Assembly (NCBI RefSeq): GCF_042466415.1
Contig: NZ_JAXHCH010000002.1
Location: 2,728,001 to 2,792,000 of the forward strand
Source of the DNA: Albirhodobacter sp042466415
Lineage (GTDB): Bacteria; Pseudomonadota; Alphaproteobacteria; Rhodobacterales; Rhodobacteraceae
Direction: 5' to 3'
Length of the DNA stretch: 64,000 bases
In this document: piece after piece, positions 16,505 through 25,093 of the stretch
Layout of the letters: every line of letters begins with the position of its first letter
Numbering within the stretch: position 1 is the stretch's first letter
Notes under the pieces: generated by a model
Told to the model about the DNA's origin: nothing
Database searches by the model: none
The model's input: only the letters and a program-made list of their open reading frames with translations
Position numbers and translations under genes: made by a program

Positions 16505-17188
16505 TCACCGGACGGCATCCATCCGTGCATCTGTCATGCGGCAATCGCGAACGACATCTGTGCCACATGTGCGCGGCGCCAAATCTTTGGTCAGGCAGAT
16601 GCGGACTTCTTGGATCCGGCCTTGGGCGCAGGTTACCGTCACCATGTCGCGCGATAAGGCTGGATTGGTTTCCAAGAAGGCTTCCTCCACGACCGAGGCG
16701 GGCAAATTGACATCTCTGGTGAGCTTGGTGAAAACTTCCGGGATGGTCACCGAGCGATAAGCATCGCGCATCGCGTCGTAATAGTCAGCGGCGGGAAGCC
16801 CTGCGCAACGGCCATGCTTTTTCCATTGATACCAAGCGGTTCCGTCAGAGCCCATGATGTCTTCCATCGCGGCTGATTGTTGGCGGGAGGGGTCGCGATG
16901 AGAGGTACGGCAATAGCTCGGGTAGCCGGATTCGTACTGTGGCCAAAGCCCGTGCAAGACGAAGGAGTAATCCTCCCGCGGGTCGCATTGCGGATCATTG
17001 CGCGCGTCCCCCGTCAAGGCGCACCATGTCGCCGACCAAGATAGCGCCATGACGTAGTAATCAAAATCGCCAGCGCGCTCGCCATCAGCGCGGGCAGGGG
17101 CGGAGAAACCGGTCAGCAGGGTTAGCGCGGCGGCCCCTGTAATCACAGCTGCGCGCAGGGCGCGGGGCATACGCTTAATTTGACGCAT
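16505..17188 (-). CDS. Secreted ribonuclease T2 family protein
   Basis: A 227-aa protein with a signal peptide (cleavage likely after PARA, residue ~34), so periplasmic or secreted. Conserved active-site segment CAS I is FVLHGLWPQ with His79; CAS II is YQWKKHGRC with Lys124 and His125. In RNase Rh the residue two before the conserved Lys region is a catalytic Glu (HEWxKHG); here that position reads Gln121 and the preceding His is Tyr120, so activity may differ. Several cysteines suggest disulfides. Start ATG 17188 follows GGAGGAAAGAGAAA; the frame runs open further upstream but into non-homologous sequence antisense to trcR. Confidence 0.88.
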   Translation of the reverse strand: MRQIKRMPRALRAAVITGAAALTLLTGFSAPARADGERAGDFDYYVMALSWSATWCALTGDARNDPQCDPREDYSFVLHGLWPQYESGYPSYCRTSHRDPSRQQSAAMEDIMGSDGTAWYQWKKHGRCAGLPAADYYDAMRDAYRSVTIPEVFTKLTRDVNLPASVVEEAFLETNPALSRDMVTVTCAQGRIQEVRICLTKDLAPRTCGTDVVRDCRMTDARMDAVR

Positions 17189-17323
17189 TTTCTCTTTCCT
17201 CCGTTGAATATCGGGCGTATAAGACGCTCCAATTCCCCCTGAAAACAGGAATAGCGGCACGGGAAGCACCCAAGCCGCAGCCGTTTTTCTCGGCGTGGGA
17301 GAGATTTGTAAAGGAGAGATCCG

Positions 17324-18082
17324 ATGACGAAGCCGCTTATGGCGAAAGCCACTGCCGTTTGGCTCGTGGATAACACGACGTTGACGTTCAAGCAGATCGG
17401 GGATTTCTGCGGTTTGCACGAGCTTGAAGTACAGGGGATTGCGGATGGCGATGTTGCTGTCGGCGTGAAAGGGTTTGACCCAGTTGCCTCGAACCAGCTG
17501 GATGCTGATCAGATCGAGAAAGCGGAAAAAGACGCGTCTCTCAAGCTGCGGCTCAAGAACAATCCTGCTGCGGCGGGTGAGGAAAAGCGCCGTGGCCCGC
17601 GTTACACACCATTGTCGAAGCGTCAGGATCGCCCTGCCTCGATCTTGTGGCTTGTGAAATTCCATCCCGAGCTGGCGGATGCGCAAGTGGCGCGTCTGGT
17701 CGGGACGACCAAGCCGACAATCGCGGCAATCCGTGAGCGTACGCACTGGAACATCCAGAACATCACGCCGATCGATCCGGTTGCATTGGGCCTCTGCCGT
17801 CAGTCCGAATTGGATGCCGAGGTGCAAAAAGCCGCGAAGAAGAAGGCCGCAGAAGGCGGGCTGATGACGGATGACGAGCGCCGCAAACTCGTTTCGACGG
17901 AGCAGTCGCTTGGCATGTCGGACGAGCCACGGATGCCATCGGGGATCGCGGGCCTCGAAAACTTCACCTTGGGCAATGCGAAACCTGAGCCGGAGGAAGA
18001 CGAAGACTCGAAGGATTATTCGAACGCGGACAGCTTCTTCTCGTTGCCTGATGCGGATGAAGACGACGAAGACGATAATTGA
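17324..18082 (+). CDS. trcR: Cell-cycle transcriptional regulator TrcR (DUF1013)
   Basis: A 252-aa DUF1013 protein starting MTKPLMAKATAVWLVDNTTL. It has an N-terminal helix-turn-helix-like region (FKQIGDFCGLHELEVQGIAD) and a second one in the middle (ADAQVARLVGTTKPTIAAIR). A charged tail follows that is strongly acidic at the C-terminus (DADEDDEDDN). Known: TrcR is an alphaproteobacterial cell-cycle-linked transcription factor. AAGGAGAGATCCG precedes the ATG. It is divergent from the RNase T2 gene and followed by a strong terminator. Confidence 0.9.
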   Translation: MTKPLMAKATAVWLVDNTTLTFKQIGDFCGLHELEVQGIADGDVAVGVKGFDPVASNQLDADQIEKAEKDASLKLRLKNNPAAAGEEKRRGPRYTPLSKRQDRPASILWLVKFHPELADAQVARLVGTTKPTIAAIRERTHWNIQNITPIDPVALGLCRQSELDAEVQKAAKKKAAEGGLMTDDERRKLVSTEQSLGMSDEPRMPSGIAGLENFTLGNAKPEPEEDEDSKDYSNADSFFSLPDADEDDEDDN

Positions 18083-18117
18083 TCACGCGCCCCTATCGGG
18101 GACCGTTCTTGAAAGCG

Positions 18118-18147
18118 AAGGTCGTGCCAATGTGGCACGGCCTTTTG
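18118..18147 (+). terminator. Terminator of trcR
   Basis: A 12-bp stem AAGGTCGTGCCA/TGGCACGGCCTT (one G-U) with a 3-base loop and a following TT. The symmetric A/T flanks could serve the convergent aldehyde dehydrogenase as well. Confidence 0.85.
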
Positions 18148-18165
18148 CTTTGAGGTCGCGGTCGA

Positions 18166-19644
18166 TCAAACCGACAGGCAGATGTATTTCATCTCCAAGT
18201 AATCCTCGGTGCCGTGGCGCGAGCCTTCGCGGCCCAAACCCGATTGTTTGACACCGCCGAACGGGGCCAACTCAGTCGAGATGATACCTGTATTGACGCC
18301 CACGATCCCGTATTCCAGTGCTTCTTGCACGCGGGTGATACGGCCGATGTTTTGCGCGTAGAAATACGAGGCAAGGCCGAAGATCGTGTCATTCGCGTAT
18401 CCCACGACTTCTTCTTCGGTCTCAAATTTGAACAAGGGCGCGAGCGGGCCGAAGGTTTCTTCCTGCGCGACCTTCATACCTTGCGTGACATTGGTAATGA
18501 CGGTGGGTTGGAAGAACGTGCCGCCCAGAGCATGGCGCTTTCCGCCCGTCAAAATGGTGCCGCCGTGATCGAGGATATCCTTGATATGCTCCTCAACCTT
18601 GTCCACAGCCTTGCCGGAAATCAACGGCCCGGTGTCGATCCCATCAACCAGCCCGTCGCCGATATTGAGCGCCTCGACGGCCTCTTTGAGCTTGGCGGCA
18701 AACGCGTCATACACACCTGATTGCACGTAAATCCGGTTTGCGCAGACACAGGTCTGGCCATTGTTCCGGAATTTCGACGCCATCGCGCCTTTCACGGCTT
18801 CGTCGAGATCCGCATCATCGAACACGATGAACGGCGCATTGCCGCCAAGTTCCATGGAGCATTTCATAACCTGCTCGGCGGCTTGCGATAGAAGAATTTT
18901 GCCGACGCCGGTCGATCCGGTGAAGGTCAGTTTCTTAACGGTGTGGTTTTCGCAGAACTCTTTGCCGATATCGGAGGCCTTGGTGGATGTGACGACGGAG
19001 AAGATGCCCTTCGGCAGCCCCGCGCGTTCGCCCAAGACAGCCATCGCCAGCGCAGAGAGAGGCGTCTCTGACGCTGGGCGTGCGACGAAACCGCACCCCA
19101 CGGCAAGCGCAGGCCCCGCCTTGCGCGCGATCATGGCGTTGGGGAAGTTCCAAGGCGTGATAGAGCCGACAACCCCGATGGGTTGTTTGATCACTTGAAT
19201 ACGTTTGTCGCGCATATGGCCGGGGATGGTTTCGCCGTAGGTCCGTTTCGCTTCTTCGCCGAACCATTCAATGAAGCTGGCGCCGTAGGCGACTTCGCCC
19301 TTCGCCTCTGCCAAGGGCTTGCCCATCTCGGCGGTCAAGATAAGGCCCAGATCGTTTTGATGCGCCATCATTAGGTCGAACCATTTGCGCATGATTTGAC
19401 TGCGCTCTTTTCCCGTCCGCGCGGCCCATTCTTTCATGGCGATGCGCGCGGCCTCGATCGCACGGGCGGTTTCCGCACGGCCCAGATCAGGCACCGAGCA
19501 GATCACGTCGCCGCGCGCGGGGTTCAGCACGTCGAAGGTTGCGCCGTCATCGGCCTCAACCCATTCGCCCGCGACATACGCACGTGTTTCCAAAAGGGAT
19601 GGGTCGCTGAGAAGCGATTTCAGATCGGTGTTCGAATCGAGCAT
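18166..19644 (-). CDS. gabD: NAD(P)-dependent succinate-semialdehyde dehydrogenase
   Basis: A 492-aa aldehyde dehydrogenase. Visible elements are GSITPWNFPNAMIARKAGPA (substrate tunnel and Asn), FTGSTGVGK (cofactor loop), the general base Glu in MELGGNAPFIV and catalytic Cys in NGQTCVCANR. The PFGGVKQSGLGREGS C-terminal segment and overall pattern fit the SSADH/GabD branch, which finishes GABA breakdown to succinate. ATG 19644 is chosen because AGGAGG lies 5 bases upstream; an upstream in-frame ATG at 19677 lacks this. No gabT is adjacent. Other semialdehyde substrates cannot be excluded. Confidence 0.88.
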   Translation of the reverse strand: MLDSNTDLKSLLSDPSLLETRAYVAGEWVEADDGATFDVLNPARGDVICSVPDLGRAETARAIEAARIAMKEWAARTGKERSQIMRKWFDLMMAHQNDLGLILTAEMGKPLAEAKGEVAYGASFIEWFGEEAKRTYGETIPGHMRDKRIQVIKQPIGVVGSITPWNFPNAMIARKAGPALAVGCGFVARPASETPLSALAMAVLGERAGLPKGIFSVVTSTKASDIGKEFCENHTVKKLTFTGSTGVGKILLSQAAEQVMKCSMELGGNAPFIVFDDADLDEAVKGAMASKFRNNGQTCVCANRIYVQSGVYDAFAAKLKEAVEALNIGDGLVDGIDTGPLISGKAVDKVEEHIKDILDHGGTILTGGKRHALGGTFFQPTVITNVTQGMKVAQEETFGPLAPLFKFETEEEVVGYANDTIFGLASYFYAQNIGRITRVQEALEYGIVGVNTGIISTELAPFGGVKQSGLGREGSRHGTEDYLEMKYICLSV

Positions 19645-19997
19645 TGGAGCCTCCTGAGAGCTTTGCAAAAGGTTCACCGTAAAGCGGCGGCTTTGTCCAT
19701 CCCGTAGCCTGAGTCGCGCGCCCGCACGCGCCTAATTTTTGGGCAAATCTAGGAGAATTCGGACGCGCGGCGGCGGGAACAACATAGCAAACGCCGCCCG
19801 ATCCGGTTTGGTTCCTTGTGGCGGTCCAGCATTCGTAAAATGCAGGCACATATGCACCATTCGCGTGCCAAAACTGCGTAAGGGCTTGACGCGCCTAGCG
19901 ATGGTAAGGCTCTTGTGGAGGCTTCCCGCCGGAGTCGCTGGGGGCGATCGGGCGAGGGAAACGGGATGCCGAATAAGACGCTGACTGGGGTGCTGCT
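19645..19997. other. 353-base intergenic region with no gene seen
   Basis: This gap holds the divergent promoters of the aldehyde dehydrogenase and the L,D-transpeptidase. Open frames here lack ribosome-binding sites and family features. A TTGACG hexamer near 19887 could be a -35 element for the downstream gene, without a convincing -10. I see no hairpin terminator or repeat. Confidence 0.5.
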
Positions 19998-20813
19998 TTG
20001 AAATTAACGATACTTATGAAGATACGTCGCATGGCGCTTGTGCCTCTGGTCTTGACTGTTGCGGCATGCGCGGGAGGATCACCGACATCTTCGCCGTCGT
20101 CCTCGAATGTGCCTTCTGAATATGCGGCGCGCGAGGATGGCACGCGTGTTGTCCCAGCGGTGAACTCGAAATACCTCAACGAGCGTAACAAGCGCCGCTG
20201 GGTTGCCTATAACGGGCCCGAAGAGGTCGGCACGATCGTCGTCGATCCCTATGCGCGGGTGCTCTACCATATTTACGAGGAAGGCCGCGCGATGCGCTTT
20301 GGCGTGGCTGTCGGCAAGGCGGGCCTTGGGTTCTCCGGCACGGGTGTGATCCGCCGCAAGGAAGAATATCCCAACTGGACGCCGACGCAAAATATGATCC
20401 GTCGAGAGCCGGATGTTTACGGCCCGCTCAAGGGCGGATTGAAGGGCGGGTTGGATAATCCGCTCGGCGCGCGGGCGCTCTACCTCTATCGTAACGGACG
20501 CGACACCATGTATCGCATCCACGGCACGATGGACCCAAGTTCGATCGGCAAAGCGACATCGGCAGGGTGCATCCGTCTGTTCAATCAAGACGTGATGGAT
20601 ATGTTCGACGAAGTTCCGCTGAACACGAAGGTGAAGGTGCGCACCAAGGCCGAGAGCTTGGAGCTTGAGGGCGAGATGGTCGAGCTCTCGACTGGCTATC
20701 TTGTGCCGGCGGCATCATTTGAAGTGATCGACGCGGATCGCGCGATGCAAGAGCAAGCAGCGCAAGACGACGCCGCGCGCGAGGCGGCGCTGACGGGTGA
20801 TGTGCCTGCGTGA
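19998..20813 (+). CDS. L,D-transpeptidase (YkuD/ErfK family) lipoprotein
   Basis: A 271-aa envelope enzyme. A short hydrophobic signal ends in the lipobox LTVAAC, so the mature protein would be lipid-anchored at that Cys. The YkuD catalytic region reads RIHGTMDPSSIGKATSAGCI, with the conserved His and the nucleophilic Cys of the S-x-G-C-I-R-L motif. Known members form 3-3 peptidoglycan cross-links or attach lipoproteins to the wall. The start is uncertain: TTG 19998 has a weak GGGGTG upstream, while ATG 20016 gives a more typical 18-residue signal but no Shine-Dalgarno. The C-terminal ~40 residues are Ala/Glu/Asp-rich. Confidence 0.9.
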   Translation: MKLTILMKIRRMALVPLVLTVAACAGGSPTSSPSSSNVPSEYAAREDGTRVVPAVNSKYLNERNKRRWVAYNGPEEVGTIVVDPYARVLYHIYEEGRAMRFGVAVGKAGLGFSGTGVIRRKEEYPNWTPTQNMIRREPDVYGPLKGGLKGGLDNPLGARALYLYRNGRDTMYRIHGTMDPSSIGKATSAGCIRLFNQDVMDMFDEVPLNTKVKVRTKAESLELEGEMVELSTGYLVPAASFEVIDADRAMQEQAAQDDAAREAALTGDVPA

Positions 20814-20838
20814 GGACGCATTCGAGAGCGATGAATTG

Positions 20839-20863
20839 AAAAGGGCCTTCGCGGGCCCTTTTT
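20839..20863 (+). terminator. Terminator of the L,D-transpeptidase gene
   Basis: A 7-bp stem AAGGGCC/GGCCCTT with loop TTCGCG, followed by TTT. Confidence 0.82.
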
Positions 20864-20979
20864 GATGGGCGCCGGATCAAGCGAGAAACTTTCTTGCGTA
20901 GATCTTTCTTTCGACCAAGCTGCGGGATATGAATTGAGCGGGTTTTGCGGCATTCGTGCCGCGCAAGGGGGGATAAGCC

Positions 20980-21792
20980 ATGAGTGCAAGCGCCAGCAAC
21001 AGGGCCAAGACACCATCAGATATTGCCGCGATGAAAGGCCAGTCAAAGGTCGTTTGCCTCACGGCCTATACGACGCCTGTCGCCAAGATCGTGGACAGTC
21101 ATTGCGACCTGATCCTCGTTGGTGATTCCGTGGGCATGGTGTTGCACGGGATGCCATCGACCATTGGTGTAACGATGGAGATGATGGTGATGCACGGGCA
21201 GGCCGTGATGCGCGGGGCGGTGCGCGCCTTGGTCGTGGTGGATATGCCCTTTGGGTCGTATGAGGAAAGCCCGCAGCAGGCGTTTGGTAACGCGGCAAAA
21301 ATCATGTCTCAAACCGGATGCGCGGCGGTGAAGCTTGAGGGCGGCATGCATATGGCCGAGACAATCGCGTTTCTGGTGAAGCGCGGGATTCCGGTGATGG
21401 CGCATATCGGGCTGACGCCTCAATCTGTGAACACGCTGGGCGGGTATAAAGTCCAAGGGCGCGGCGCAGATGCCGAGCGCTTGCGTGCGGATGCACGCGC
21501 CGTCGCGGAGGCAGGTGCGTTTTCTGTCGTGCTCGAGAAAGTGCCGGCCTCATTGGCGGACGCGATCACAGCAGAGATCGGGATTGTGACCGTTGGCATT
21601 GGGGCTTCGGCGGGGTGCGACGGGCAAGTTCTTGTCGTCGATGACATGCTGGGCATTTTCGCGGATTTCAAACCGAAATTCGTCAAACGATACGCGCAGG
21701 TGGCGCAGATTTCCGAAGCGGCCGTGGAGGCCTATGCGCTTGAGGTCCGCAGCGGTGCATTCCCCGCCGCCGAGCACCTTTTCGCGGATTGA
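20980..21792 (+). CDS. panB: 3-methyl-2-oxobutanoate hydroxymethyltransferase
   Basis: A 270-aa enzyme of pantothenate (CoA) synthesis that adds a hydroxymethyl group from methylene-tetrahydrofolate to ketoisovalerate. Family signatures are VVCLTAYTTPVAKIVD, the metal-binding LVGDSVGMVLHG, VVDMPFGSYEESPQQAF, AVKLEGG and MAHIGLTPQSVNTLGGYKVQ. Length is typical. GGGGGGATAAGCC gives a good ribosome-binding site. It is followed by panC 43 bases downstream in one operon. Confidence 0.97.
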   Translation: MSASASNRAKTPSDIAAMKGQSKVVCLTAYTTPVAKIVDSHCDLILVGDSVGMVLHGMPSTIGVTMEMMVMHGQAVMRGAVRALVVVDMPFGSYEESPQQAFGNAAKIMSQTGCAAVKLEGGMHMAETIAFLVKRGIPVMAHIGLTPQSVNTLGGYKVQGRGADAERLRADARAVAEAGAFSVVLEKVPASLADAITAEIGIVTVGIGASAGCDGQVLVVDDMLGIFADFKPKFVKRYAQVAQISEAAVEAYALEVRSGAFPAAEHLFAD

Positions 21793-21835
21793 TCCGAGTG
21801 CGCGCACGCCGCCGCTTGTTCCAGGAGAATTGACT

Positions 21836-22675
21836 ATGACGCAAGTGATCCGCACAGCTGCGGAGCTTCAGGAGAAGGTTGCCGGTTGGAAACGATCGGG
21901 AATTTTGGTCGGCGTCGTGCCGACGATGGGCGCGCTGCATGACGGGCATCTTAGCCTCGCGCGGGCCGCACGGGCGCAATCAGATCGTGTCATCGTCACG
22001 ATTTTCGTGAACCCCAAACAATTTAACAACCCCGAAGATCTCACGAAATACCCGCGTACGGAAGCGCAGGATCTCGCGCTGTTGGAGGCGGAAGGTGTTG
22101 ATGTCTTGTTCGCGCCGCAGCCTGAGGAGGTCTATCCCGAGGGCTTTGCCACGACTGTTTCGGTGGCGGGGGTCTCCGAGATGCTCGAGGGGGCGAAGCG
22201 GCCCGGCCATTTTGACGGCGTTGCGACCGTGGTCAGTAAGCTCTTTGGGATGACGCAGGCAGGGCGCGCGTTTTTTGGAGAGAAAGACTGGCAACAGGTG
22301 CAGGTGGTGCAGCGACTTGTGCGTGACCTGAATATCCCGATCAAGATCATTCCGTGCCCGACGATCCGCGAGGCCGATGGTTTGGCAATGTCATCGCGCA
22401 ATGTGCGCCTGACTGCGCAAGACCGTAGCCGCGCGCCAGCACTTCCAAACGCCATGCAACATGCGGCACAAAGCATCAGATCGGGCGTGCCGATTGCTCA
22501 GGCGCTTGAGGAGGCGACGGCTATGATCGTCGCGGCGGGGTTTGGCGAAGTCGAATATCTTGAGCTGCGCGATGCCGAAACTCTACGCGAGGTGAGCGAC
22601 CTCTCGCGCCCCGTGCGGCTTTTGGCGGCGGCTTGGTTGGGCGATGTGCGGCTGATCGACAATATCGACGTTTAA
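21836..22675 (+). CDS. panC: Pantoate-beta-alanine ligase (pantothenate synthetase)
   Basis: A 279-aa cytosolic enzyme that joins pantoate and beta-alanine with ATP. The N-terminal VPTMGALHDGHLSLARAAR holds the HIGH-like motif. Also visible are VTIFVNPKQFN, RPGHFDGVATVVSKLF, FGEKDWQQ and the KMSKS-equivalent MSSRNVRL. Start ATG 21836 follows CCAGGAGAATTGACT; the frame extends 81 codons further upstream but overlaps panB and is not homologous. No obvious terminator follows before the next operon, so readthrough is possible. Confidence 0.97.
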   Translation: MTQVIRTAAELQEKVAGWKRSGILVGVVPTMGALHDGHLSLARAARAQSDRVIVTIFVNPKQFNNPEDLTKYPRTEAQDLALLEAEGVDVLFAPQPEEVYPEGFATTVSVAGVSEMLEGAKRPGHFDGVATVVSKLFGMTQAGRAFFGEKDWQQVQVVQRLVRDLNIPIKIIPCPTIREADGLAMSSRNVRLTAQDRSRAPALPNAMQHAAQSIRSGVPIAQALEEATAMIVAAGFGEVEYLELRDAETLREVSDLSRPVRLLAAAWLGDVRLIDNIDV

Positions 22676-22849
22676 AGCCGTGCAAGTCACGGATGCGGCC
22701 CTTCGTGGGGGGGGATCATCGCTCAACACCCGTTATTTTGGAAATAGATAGCGATACGCCTCGTTTTTCGGTAGCATTTGGGACTGAAGGGCTTGTTGTT
22801 TCGCTATCGCGCCCCAAGATTGTAAATATGATTAACATTGGAGGGCCGG

Positions 22850-23929
22850 ATGTCCAACCTCGACGTGCAAATTGCAGACACGAGCAAGCAAGTGGCGACG
22901 ACGCAAAGCAAAATCGCAGAACTGACCCGCCATATTGAATCCGCCCGTGTCAAAATCGGGACGGATGTCGAGGGCGCGGCGCTGGATATCGAGAACGCCT
23001 CCCTCGCGGATGTCCAAGCCCACGCCGACGCGATGAGCGGAAATATCGCGGAGCTGATTATGGGGCTCGACGATGTTACGTCCGGCTTCTCAAAGGATTT
23101 CGACGCGCTTCGTTCCAAAACGGGGATGGAGAGTTTTATCGGCATTTTCTCGAAGGGAAAATCCGAAGCAATGCGCCAGGAACGTCTCCGCAGCGCGTCG
23201 ATCGAGAGTAAGCTGCAAGATCTCATCGCGAAATCGGACGTGATTGTGAAGCTCCTGAATGGGCAACTCGCCGTTCTGGAGGATCAGAAAACCCGTGTTG
23301 AGGCCAATTTGGTGGCGACGCTGGACGAGCGCGAAATGACCGTGCAGGAATTGGAAGATCTGCGGCGTGAGATCACCGCGCTTGATCCTGCGATTATCGA
23401 GCTTGAAAACCAGATTGCGATGGAGATGGACGCCGCCAAGCGGACGTCACTTGAAACCGAACTGGCGGATTTGAACGTCAAGCACAACGCGATGGTGCGC
23501 GATGAGCAGGTCAAACTTGCCAAGAGCCAGACCTTGGAACGCTACATCGAGCAAGGCAAGACGTGGATGGATTCCCTGCAAAACCAAGCCGCGACGCAGA
23601 TGGTACTTGTTAATAAGCTGGTGACGGATACCAAACAACGCGTTGTCCTTTATGACGCGCTGACGAAGTCGTTGAAAACTGCACAGCAACAAGAGGTTGC
23701 GCATCGGATCAACGAGATCGGCGTGGAGACGGATCAACAAGCGCAAGCCGCGATGGCGGGGATCGGCGCAGCAACAAATGCCCGGATGGCCGATATGCTG
23801 GAGAGCCACGAGGGCCAGATGGTTTTTGCGCGGGATGTGCTGGAGGCTAAGGCCAAGGCGGATGAGCGTTTTGCGCGGCGCTTTGCGGCGATTGTCGAGA
23901 AACACGACAAAAATCTTTACGGGAAGTAG
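22850..23929 (+). CDS. Long coiled-coil protein, first gene of an uncharacterised operon
   Basis: A 359-aa protein with no signal peptide and no membrane segment. Heptad-rich, charged helices run through nearly the whole length: about residues 5-40, 100-190 (SIESKLQDLIAKSDVIVKLL onward) and 195-355. I see no catalytic motif. The overall pattern (helical protein, a phenylalanine/glycine-rich break FIGIFSKGKSEAMRQ near residue 95, then a long helical bundle) is reminiscent of TelA-type toxic-anion-resistance proteins, but this is a weak impression. GGAGG lies 5-6 bases before ATG 22850, which is preferred over an in-frame TTG at 22838. The next gene begins 3 bases after its stop. Confidence 0.75.
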   Translation: MSNLDVQIADTSKQVATTQSKIAELTRHIESARVKIGTDVEGAALDIENASLADVQAHADAMSGNIAELIMGLDDVTSGFSKDFDALRSKTGMESFIGIFSKGKSEAMRQERLRSASIESKLQDLIAKSDVIVKLLNGQLAVLEDQKTRVEANLVATLDEREMTVQELEDLRREITALDPAIIELENQIAMEMDAAKRTSLETELADLNVKHNAMVRDEQVKLAKSQTLERYIEQGKTWMDSLQNQAATQMVLVNKLVTDTKQRVVLYDALTKSLKTAQQQEVAHRINEIGVETDQQAQAAMAGIGAATNARMADMLESHEGQMVFARDVLEAKAKADERFARRFAAIVEKHDKNLYGK

Positions 23930-23932
23930 GCC

Positions 23933-25063
23933 GTGGTCGATACGGCACTGACAGACGATCATCATGTTTTACGCGACGAGGGCCGCGCGCGGCGCTATTT
24001 CGCGAAATTTGACCGGATCACGCGACTATTGATGTCTGTCGCCGCCGAGATGGAGCGCGAGGGCAGCTTTTCGCGCACGGAAACCTCCGTGATCGCGGGG
24101 TATATTTCGGCCATTTCGGCGACCTTTTCGGCGCTATCGACGAAATATCTCATTGCGGGTCGATTGGAGGGGGCGTTTGCCAAGCACCTGACCATCGATC
24201 TGCACGAGAGCGGTTTTCCGATCTATCAAGAGTTGGCGACGATGGCGAACGACGCCGTGCAGGCGCGCGCCCATCTTGACGGCGCGCAAACCGAAGCGAG
24301 CCTGCGTGAGGAGATGGTGCGGGTGATGCTGTCGCAGGGGCGGATGCCCGTGGCGCAGCAATACGCGATGAGTCAGCGAAAGTATTTTGCGGCATTGCAA
24401 GAAGGCGGCCTGTTTTGGCCCCAAATGCATCCGCATTGCTCGTCGCCGATGGGCGAGGCGGAGGGGCCGCGGGCGCGGCGGCTGTATCAAATCCATTGGG
24501 CGGTCTACGACACGCAGCTCAACGTGCCTGTCATCTATTTGATGGAGATCGAGGATAGCGCGCGCACGCCGTTGGACCGTGATGCGGGGCGCTGGGCGTC
24601 CTTGCAAGCACACCTGTTGGCTCAAGCGGCGGCGGGGCTCAAGCTGCTGACGATCGTTAAGGGGATTGATGCCGATTTCGAGGCGCTCCATCCCAAGCGG
24701 CTGCGGCGTATTCATCTGGGTCCGATGTATTCCAGCGCCTTCACTTTGCAAACTGGCCCGATCCGCGAAGTTCTCGATGAGGCAAAATCCCCCGCGGGGG
24801 AGGATTGGGCGCTGGCGTGGACTTTGGAGGAACTGGCCTCTGCGGGGGTGGAAATCGAAAAAGGCTGGTTTTCCAAAACGGAGCGTCAAGTCTTCTCGCT
24901 TGATCCGCTCTCAGGGACGGAAACGGGCACAACGAAGATGACGCGCTCGGTCATTCTGCCGCAGCGCGCGTTTCAAGTGCTTGCGGAAAAAGCACCGCAG
25001 GGATTTCGCGATATACGTAAGTATGTCGTCGGGCGCGAGGGGCGGGTCATTGCATATACGTGA
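23933..25063 (+). CDS. Unknown 376-aa protein, second gene of the operon
   Basis: I do not recognise this protein. It starts at GTG 23933, 3 bases after the previous stop, with GGGAAGTAGG upstream. It looks cytosolic: a helical N-terminal third (residues ~18-130), then a mixed alpha/beta region with hydrophobic strands such as NVPVIYLMEIEDS (~residues 197-209), KLLTIVKGIDADFEA and RRIHLGPMYSSAFTLQTGP. The C-terminal part (KMTRSVILPQRAFQVLAEK) is basic. No Walker, zinc or nuclease motif is visible. Being translationally coupled to the coiled-coil gene and followed by an AAA+ ATPase suggests a complex subunit or substrate adaptor; this is inference. Confidence 0.7.
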   Translation: MVDTALTDDHHVLRDEGRARRYFAKFDRITRLLMSVAAEMEREGSFSRTETSVIAGYISAISATFSALSTKYLIAGRLEGAFAKHLTIDLHESGFPIYQELATMANDAVQARAHLDGAQTEASLREEMVRVMLSQGRMPVAQQYAMSQRKYFAALQEGGLFWPQMHPHCSSPMGEAEGPRARRLYQIHWAVYDTQLNVPVIYLMEIEDSARTPLDRDAGRWASLQAHLLAQAAAGLKLLTIVKGIDADFEALHPKRLRRIHLGPMYSSAFTLQTGPIREVLDEAKSPAGEDWALAWTLEELASAGVEIEKGWFSKTERQVFSLDPLSGTETGTTKMTRSVILPQRAFQVLAEKAPQGFRDIRKYVVGREGRVIAYT

Positions 25064-25093
25064 GGCCGAGAGCCTGTTGGGAAGGAAAGTCTG

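Noticed and set aside
17189..17827. Long N-terminal extension of the RNase T2 frame across the divergent trcR gene
   Set aside because: It is antisense to trcR, has no family similarity, and a signal peptide with an ideal Shine-Dalgarno starts at 17188.
21593..21835. Upstream extension of panC overlapping panB
   Set aside because: The panC family N-terminus and GGAG ribosome-binding site fit ATG 21836; the extension is an alternative frame of panB.
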